Shown piece after piece: positions 33,734-38,092 of a DNA stretch of 38,092 nt; the first letter of the stretch is position 1; the number at the start of each line of letters is the position of its first letter. Under the pieces are notes generated by a model. It had not been told where the DNA came from. It saw nothing but the letters and a program-made list of their open reading frames with translations, and did not search any database. The position numbers and the translations under genes are program-made. Origin of the DNA: Thioclava dalianensis (GTDB lineage Bacteria; Pseudomonadota; Alphaproteobacteria; Rhodobacterales; Rhodobacteraceae); the NCBI RefSeq assembly GCF_000715505.1, contig NZ_JHEH01000026.1:1-38092 (forward strand), read 5' to 3'.

Positions 33734-34630
33734 ATGAAAAGCAAGGTTACGAAGGCAATCTTCCCGGTTGCCGGCCTCGGAACCCGCTTCCTGCCCGCCA
33801 CTAAGTCGATTCCGAAAGAGATTCTGACCTTGGTAGACCGCCCGCTCATTCAATACGCGATTGATGAAGCGCGTGCGGCCGGGATCGAAGAGTTCATTTT
33901 CGTCACCTCGCGCGGCAAATCAGCACTCGAGGACTATTTCGACACGGCCCCTGAGCTGGAAACCGCGCTTCGCGAGAAAAACAAGACCGCGCTCTATGAC
34001 GAGCTGCAAAAGACCAACATGGATTCCGGCGCGATCGCCTATGTCCGCCAGAACAAACCGCTGGGTCTGGGTCACGCGGTCTGGTGTGCGCGCCGCCTTG
34101 TGCATGACGAGCCCTTCGCCGTGATCCTCACCGATGACGTCATCGCCGCCGAAAAGCCCTGCCTCCAGCAGATGATGGAATCCTATGAAGAAACCGGCGG
34201 TAATATCGTCGCCGCGATGGAAGTCCCGCATGAGAAAACGTCGTCCTATGGCGTGCTCGATTGCGACGCGAGCGGCGGTGAAGTCAGCGTCCGCGTCAAA
34301 GGCATGGTTGAAAAACCCGCCCCTGAAGATGCGCCCTCCAACCTCGCCGTGATCGGTCGCTACATCCTGACCCCCAAGGTCATGCAGAACCTCAACGCGA
34401 TGAAGATGGGTGCGGGCGGTGAGATCCAGCTGACCGACGCGATCGCGCAAGAGATCGAAGAGGGCAACCCGGTCTATGGCTATCGCTTCCGCGGCCAGCG
34501 CTACGATTGCGGCACGAAGGCGGGCTTCTTGCAGGCGACCGTGGCTTTCGGTCTGCAACGTCCCGATCTTCAGGACGAGTTCAGCGAATACCTTGGCGAC
34601 GTGATGTCGATGCGTACGGCGGCCGAATAA
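33734..34630 (+). CDS. galU: UTP-glucose-1-phosphate uridylyltransferase
   Basis: Makes UDP-glucose from UTP and glucose 1-phosphate, the donor for glucosyl polymers, trehalose synthesis and, through galE, UDP-galactose. The 298-residue protein starts MKSKVTKAIFPVAGLGTRFLPATKS, with the signature GLGTRFLPATK, followed by PKEILTLVDRPLIQYAIDEA, LTDDVIA (metal Asp pair) and GVVEKP-like KGMVEKPAPEDAPSN. Length is normal for the family. It is four bases ahead of galE. Confidence 0.96.
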   Translation: MKSKVTKAIFPVAGLGTRFLPATKSIPKEILTLVDRPLIQYAIDEARAAGIEEFIFVTSRGKSALEDYFDTAPELETALREKNKTALYDELQKTNMDSGAIAYVRQNKPLGLGHAVWCARRLVHDEPFAVILTDDVIAAEKPCLQQMMESYEETGGNIVAAMEVPHEKTSSYGVLDCDASGGEVSVRVKGMVEKPAPEDAPSNLAVIGRYILTPKVMQNLNAMKMGAGGEIQLTDAIAQEIEEGNPVYGYRFRGQRYDCGTKAGFLQATVAFGLQRPDLQDEFSEYLGDVMSMRTAAE

Positions 34631-34633
34631 CCT

Positions 34634-35620
34634 ATGACGCAACATGTTTTGGTGACGGGCGGTGCGGGCTATATCGGCGCGCATGCCTGCAAAGCACTGA
34701 AACAGGCGGGCTATACGCCCGTGTGTTTCGATAATCTCTCCACCGGCTGGAAACAGGCGGTGAAGTTCGGACCCCTCGAAGAGGGCGATCTGGGCGACCG
34801 CGCGCGTCTCGACGCCGTATTTGCCAAGTATAAGCCGATTGCGGTCATGCATTTTGCAGCGCTCAGCCTTGTTGGCGAATCGATGTCAAACCCCTCGAAA
34901 TACTGGTCTCAGAACGTGATGAACGCGCTGAACCTGATCGAGGCGGCGATTGCGGCGAACTGCATGAACTTCGTCTTCTCCTCGACCTGCGCCACCTATG
35001 GCGATCAGGACGGCGTGATCCTGAACGAGGACACGCCACAACGCCCGATCAACGCCTATGGCGGCTCGAAACGTGCAATTGAGGATATGCTGCGCGATTT
35101 CGGGATGAGCCACGGGCTGAACTCGGTGATCTTCCGTTACTTCAACGTGGCGGGCGCCGATCCCGAAGGGGAAGTAGGCGAGCAGCACGTGCCCGAGACC
35201 CACCTGATCCCGCTGATGCTCGATGCGATTGACGGCAAGCGGGCCGCACTGACGGTGTTCGGCTCGGATTATGCAACGCCCGACGGCACCTGCGTGCGCG
35301 ATTACGTGCATGTCTCGGATCTCGTCGATGCGCATGTGCTGGGTCTCAAATGGCTTGAAGATGCGAAGGGCAATGCCGTGTTCTGCCTTGGCTCGGGCAA
35401 GGGCTTCTCGGTGCGCGAAGTCATCGCGGCCTCCCGTTCGGTCACCAATCGCGACGTGCCGATTGTCGAGGGCGAACGCCGCGCGGGCGATGCCGCCAGC
35501 CTCGTTTCGGGTTCGCGTCGCGCCTTGAGCGAGCTGGGCTGGGCGCCCAAACGCTCCGAGCTTTCGACGATGATCGCGGATGCGTGGCGCTGGCATCAGG
35601 CGCCGGAGTATGAATACTGA
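34634..35620 (+). CDS. galE: UDP-glucose 4-epimerase
   Basis: Interconverts UDP-glucose and UDP-galactose; short-chain dehydrogenase family with bound NAD. The 328-residue protein has the NAD-binding GGAGYIGAHA (residues 9-18), the catalytic T118 in FSSTCATYG, and Y142-x3-K146 in NAYGGSKRAIE, followed by FRYFNVAGADPEGEVGE. The GalE C-terminal sugar-binding region is complete (VRDYVHVSDLVDAHV). The start follows galU after three bases, so the two genes are co-transcribed and supply activated hexoses to the adjoining glycosyltransferases. Confidence 0.96.
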   Translation: MTQHVLVTGGAGYIGAHACKALKQAGYTPVCFDNLSTGWKQAVKFGPLEEGDLGDRARLDAVFAKYKPIAVMHFAALSLVGESMSNPSKYWSQNVMNALNLIEAAIAANCMNFVFSSTCATYGDQDGVILNEDTPQRPINAYGGSKRAIEDMLRDFGMSHGLNSVIFRYFNVAGADPEGEVGEQHVPETHLIPLMLDAIDGKRAALTVFGSDYATPDGTCVRDYVHVSDLVDAHVLGLKWLEDAKGNAVFCLGSGKGFSVREVIAASRSVTNRDVPIVEGERRAGDAASLVSGSRRALSELGWAPKRSELSTMIADAWRWHQAPEYEY

Positions 35621-35639
35621 GCCCCAACAGGGGTAGAGC

Positions 35640-36668
35640 ATGACCACGATCAAAGATTTGCGCGCAGCCTTAGGGCTGCGCCTCAAACGCCGCAGGTTGC
35701 TTTGGCGCGCAATTCGCAGCCGCCACGCCCTGCGCGAGATCTGCTCTCCTGATACCGCCATTGCGCCCGATGATATCTTGTTGTTCGCAACCATGCGCAA
35801 CGAGGCCCAGCGCCTGCCGTTTTTCCTCAAGCATTACCGGCGTCTTGGCGTGAACCGCTTTCTGATCGTCGAAAATGACAGCACGGATGCGACTGTCGAA
35901 TACCTGCGCGCCCAGCCGGATGTCGCGCTTTGGAGCACACGCGCCAGCTATCGCGACAGCCGCTTCGGGATGGATTGGCTCAACTGGCTTTTGATGCGCC
36001 ACGGGCGCGGGCATTGGTGCGTGACCGTCGATGCCGATGAGCTGCTGGTCTATCCGGACAGCGATCAGCGCCCGCTCTCCGAACTGACCCATTGGCTTGA
36101 TGCGCAAAATGCCCCTGCGATGGGCGCGCTCATGCTCGACATGTATCCCGACGGGCCGCTCTCGAGCGCGCACGCCGCACCGGGAAGTGATCCGACGCTG
36201 GCCCTGCCGCTCTTCGATCCCACAGGCTATGACTGGGAATATCAGCCGCGCTTCGGAAATATCTCGATCCGGGGCGGGCCGCGCAAACGGGTCTTCTTTG
36301 CCGATGCCCCCGAGAACGCGCCACATTTGCACAAACTACCACTCATCCGCTGGCAGTGGCGCTATGCCTATGTCAGTTCGACCCATATCGCGCTCCCACG
36401 CCGCCTTAATTCGGCGCTCGATCTGCGCAAAGGGCTGCCCAGCGGGGTCTTGCTTCACTCGAAATTCCTCGAAGGGGCGCTTGAACGCGCAGCCGAGGAA
36501 AAGCGGCGCGGCGAGCATTTCACCCATCGCGACGACTATAACAATTACTATGACCAGATCATCCGCGACCCCGATCTGCGCGATGCGAATTCCGCACGCT
36601 ATAGGGGGCCGCGAGATCTGCTTGCAAAGGGGCTGATGCAGTCAGGTGACTGGCCCGGCGAGAACTGA
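35640..36668 (+). CDS. glycosyltransferase, family-2-like (paralogue 1)
   Basis: A 342-residue cytosolic GT-A fold enzyme of the Glyco_tranf_2_4 type. After an Arg-rich N terminus it has LLFATMRNEAQRLPFFLKHYRRLGVNRFLIVENDSTDATVEYL (nucleotide-sugar start; short pieces TMRNEAQRLP, VENDSTD) and the metal-binding D131-A-D133 in VDADELLVYP. It shares FGMDWLNWLL and GGPRKRVFF with the paralogue at 36839, so they are tandem duplicates. It follows galE after 19 bases. Donor and acceptor are unknown; a role in surface polysaccharide assembly is inferred from neighbours. Confidence 0.9.
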   Translation: MTTIKDLRAALGLRLKRRRLLWRAIRSRHALREICSPDTAIAPDDILLFATMRNEAQRLPFFLKHYRRLGVNRFLIVENDSTDATVEYLRAQPDVALWSTRASYRDSRFGMDWLNWLLMRHGRGHWCVTVDADELLVYPDSDQRPLSELTHWLDAQNAPAMGALMLDMYPDGPLSSAHAAPGSDPTLALPLFDPTGYDWEYQPRFGNISIRGGPRKRVFFADAPENAPHLHKLPLIRWQWRYAYVSSTHIALPRRLNSALDLRKGLPSGVLLHSKFLEGALERAAEEKRRGEHFTHRDDYNNYYDQIIRDPDLRDANSARYRGPRDLLAKGLMQSGDWPGEN

Positions 36669-36838
36669 ATGCGCAGCCCTTGCAAAGGTTTACGCTAGCG
36701 GAACTTCACAGTATCTTACCCGAAGAATTCAGAGCCAAAAGCGCCGGATAGGGGGCATTGGCGCTGGAAGAGGCGTGCATTCATTGACCGGAAAGCAATT
36801 TCGGCGAGACTGCGCCAGAGCGGTAAAGGGAGCGGGCA

Positions 36839-37849
36839 TTGGGAAAGAGAGAGCTTATCAAGCTGCGCCGTATGCGCAGGTTGCGCCAGTTTCGCGCCTT
36901 CCGCAAAAGACGAGAGCTGTCGATCGTGTCGGACCGCACGGATCGGATCGCGCCCTCAGGTATCCTTGTCTTCTCGACGCTGCGCAACGAACGGGTCCGC
37001 CTGCCGTATTTCCTGCGCTATTACCGCAATCTCGGGATCGGACATTTCCTTTTTGTCGATAACGGGTCGGATGACGGATCGCGCGAATATCTCGCAGAGC
37101 AGCCCGATTGCTCGGTCTGGACGACGACGGCCTCCTACAAGGCCTCGCATTTCGGGATGGATTGGCTCAACTGGCTGCTGCGACTTTACGGCACGGGGCA
37201 CTGGACGCTGACGGTCGATCCGGATGAGTTCTTCGTCTATCCGTTTTGCGACACCCGCCCGATTGATGCGCTGACCGATTGGCTCGACACCTACGCGATC
37301 CGCTCCTTCCCCGCGATGCTACTGGACATGTATCCCAAGGGCCCGGTCGATGCGGTACCCTATCGCGAGGGGCAAAACCCGTTCGATCTGGCCTGCTGGT
37401 TCGACTCCGGGAACTACATGATCTCGCGCAACAATCTGATGCATAGTCTGTGGATTCAGGGCGGGCCGCGCGCACGGATGTTCTTCGAAGAGGATCCGTT
37501 GAAAGCACCATCGCTCAACAAGATCCCGCTCGTGAAATGGGAGCGCGGCTTCGTCTATGCCTCGTCAACGCATATGCTATTGCCACGCAGCTTGAACCAC
37601 ACTTATGACGCATGGGGTGGGGAGATGGTCTCGGGCTGCCTGATGCATGCAAAGTTCCTCTCGCCGCTGAGCGCAAAGATCAACGAAGAGCTGACGCGCA
37701 AGCAGCACTATGCGGAATCGCGTGAATACCGCGCCTATGCGCAAACGATGGGTCAACAGCCCGAATTGTGGTGCAAGTGGTCGGAGAAATATATCAACTG
37801 GCGACAGCTCGAAATTCTCGGGCTGATGTCCAAGGGAAACTGGGCCTAG
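36839..37849 (+). CDS. glycosyltransferase, family-2-like (paralogue 2)
   Basis: A 336-residue enzyme of the same family as the one at 35640: STLRNERVRLPYFLRYYRNLGIGHFLFVDNGSDDGS, metal motif D127-P-D129 in VDPDEFFVYP, FGMDWLNWLL, and GGPRARMFF. The start is TTG 36839, chosen because AAGGGAG lies six bases upstream; ATG 36872 would drop 11 residues. The 170-base spacer before it holds a TTGACC (36784-36789) with only a weak -10 partner, so an internal promoter is possible. The two paralogues probably act on different residues of the same polymer. Confidence 0.9.
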   Translation: MGKRELIKLRRMRRLRQFRAFRKRRELSIVSDRTDRIAPSGILVFSTLRNERVRLPYFLRYYRNLGIGHFLFVDNGSDDGSREYLAEQPDCSVWTTTASYKASHFGMDWLNWLLRLYGTGHWTLTVDPDEFFVYPFCDTRPIDALTDWLDTYAIRSFPAMLLDMYPKGPVDAVPYREGQNPFDLACWFDSGNYMISRNNLMHSLWIQGGPRARMFFEEDPLKAPSLNKIPLVKWERGFVYASSTHMLLPRSLNHTYDAWGGEMVSGCLMHAKFLSPLSAKINEELTRKQHYAESREYRAYAQTMGQQPELWCKWSEKYINWRQLEILGLMSKGNWA

Positions 37850-37862
37850 GGAGGGCAAGCGC

Positions 37863-38092
37863 GTGACGGTCGGCTTCATCATGATGTGCCACACGGCGCT
37901 GGACCGTGCCGCGCAAGTCGCGCGGTACTGGGCCAGCAGCGGCGCGCCGGTCGTGATCCATGTCGATGCCCGGGTGAGCGCGCATGACTTCGCCGCCCTC
38001 GGTCACAGCCTGTCCGACCTCGAAGACGTCTCCTTCTCGCGCCGCTACAAATGCGAATGGGGCACGTGGTCGCTTGTGGCGGCCCGCCAAAC
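37863..38092 (+). CDS. GT14-like N-acetylglucosaminyl/xylosyltransferase, 5' part (cut by window edge)
   Basis: Open from GTG 37863 to the right edge (76 codons visible): TVGFIMMCHTALDRAAQVARYWASSGAPVVIHVDARVS, then FSRRYKCEWGTWSLVAARQ. An N-terminal F-I-x-x-C-H, an IHVD-R strand and a C-x-W-G-x-x-S/W region characterise the Branch (GT14, core-2/I branching) family and its DUF5928-containing relatives in Rhodobacterales. Only the start is visible. GGGAGGG precedes the GTG, 13 bases after the previous stop. Confidence 0.75.
   Translation, partial: MTVGFIMMCHTALDRAAQVARYWASSGAPVVIHVDARVSAHDFAALGHSLSDLEDVSFSRRYKCEWGTWSLVAARQ

Overview
The window is about 38 kb of GC-rich (roughly 63 %) chromosomal DNA from an alphaproteobacterium, most likely a member of the Rhodobacterales (Rhodobacter/Paracoccus/Thioclava relatives). 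The evidence is the gene content (a CcrM-type GANTC methylase next to rnhB, a carboxyspermidine polyamine route, a GC-rich smc with a TTG start, a DUF482 acyltransferase, a DUF3429 protein) and codon use. It looks like ordinary core genome: no insertion sequence, phage, plasmid or CRISPR array is visible, and base composition is even except in short AT-rich promoter regions.

Layout. 1-1035: a GNAT-like gene cut by the left edge and a stand-alone CinA-N (MoaB/Mog-type) gene, leftward. 1153-5125: a rightward run of tightly packed genes: map, ispH, a DUF3429 membrane protein, a glutathione transferase, rnhA and a TRIC-type channel. 5137-6199: leftward lrgA-lrgB. 6200-6494: the lrgA/smc divergent spacer, with one perfect DnaA box and a candidate smc promoter. 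6495-9953: smc. 10101-13926: a RidA-family protein, a glycerophosphodiesterase, a FemAB-like acyltransferase, an MscS channel and pterin-4a-carbinolamine dehydratase, ending in a strong terminator shared with a leftward peroxiredoxin. 14565-16974: an FAD ferredoxin reductase, rsmD and a HAD phosphatase, joined by 4-base overlaps. 16978-18033: hemH, leftward. 18139-20234: otsB-otsA (trehalose). 20235-21068: a leftward methyltransferase whose start codon may overlap that of comF. 21067-23395: comF, grxC, a nitrilase-family amidase and a MarR regulator. 23600-25438: rnhB-ccrM, leftward, with three GANTC sites just ahead of ccrM. 25542-27081: two small secreted proteins and a membrane protein that appears to carry a C-terminal OmpR-type winged helix. 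27147-29535: nspC and carboxy(nor)spermidine synthase. 29610-29686: tRNA-Arg(CCT), leftward. 29950-30978: a GntR-like LacI-family regulator with palindromic operators upstream. 30982-38092: a surface-polysaccharide region (ABC-2 export permease, cysQ, kdsB-like, galU, galE, two paralogous glycosyltransferases and the start of a GT14-like glycosyltransferase), running off the right edge.

How the genes fit together. Most of the window is housekeeping: protein maturation, isoprenoid and heme synthesis, chromosome structure (smc), RNA:DNA hybrid removal (rnhA, rnhB), cell-cycle DNA methylation (ccrM), ribosome modification (rsmD), redox defence (peroxiredoxin, glutaredoxin, GST), osmotic response (MscS, trehalose) and spermidine synthesis from aspartate semialdehyde. 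The last 7 kb supplies activated sugars (UDP-glucose, UDP-galactose, probably a CMP-ulosonic acid) and glycosyltransferases for a surface polymer. I found no clearly undescribed multi-gene system. The items most worth following are the membrane-tethered winged-helix protein, the GANTC cluster at ccrM, a two-block intergenic repeat present twice, and a KdsB-like enzyme with an apparently substituted metal-binding aspartate.
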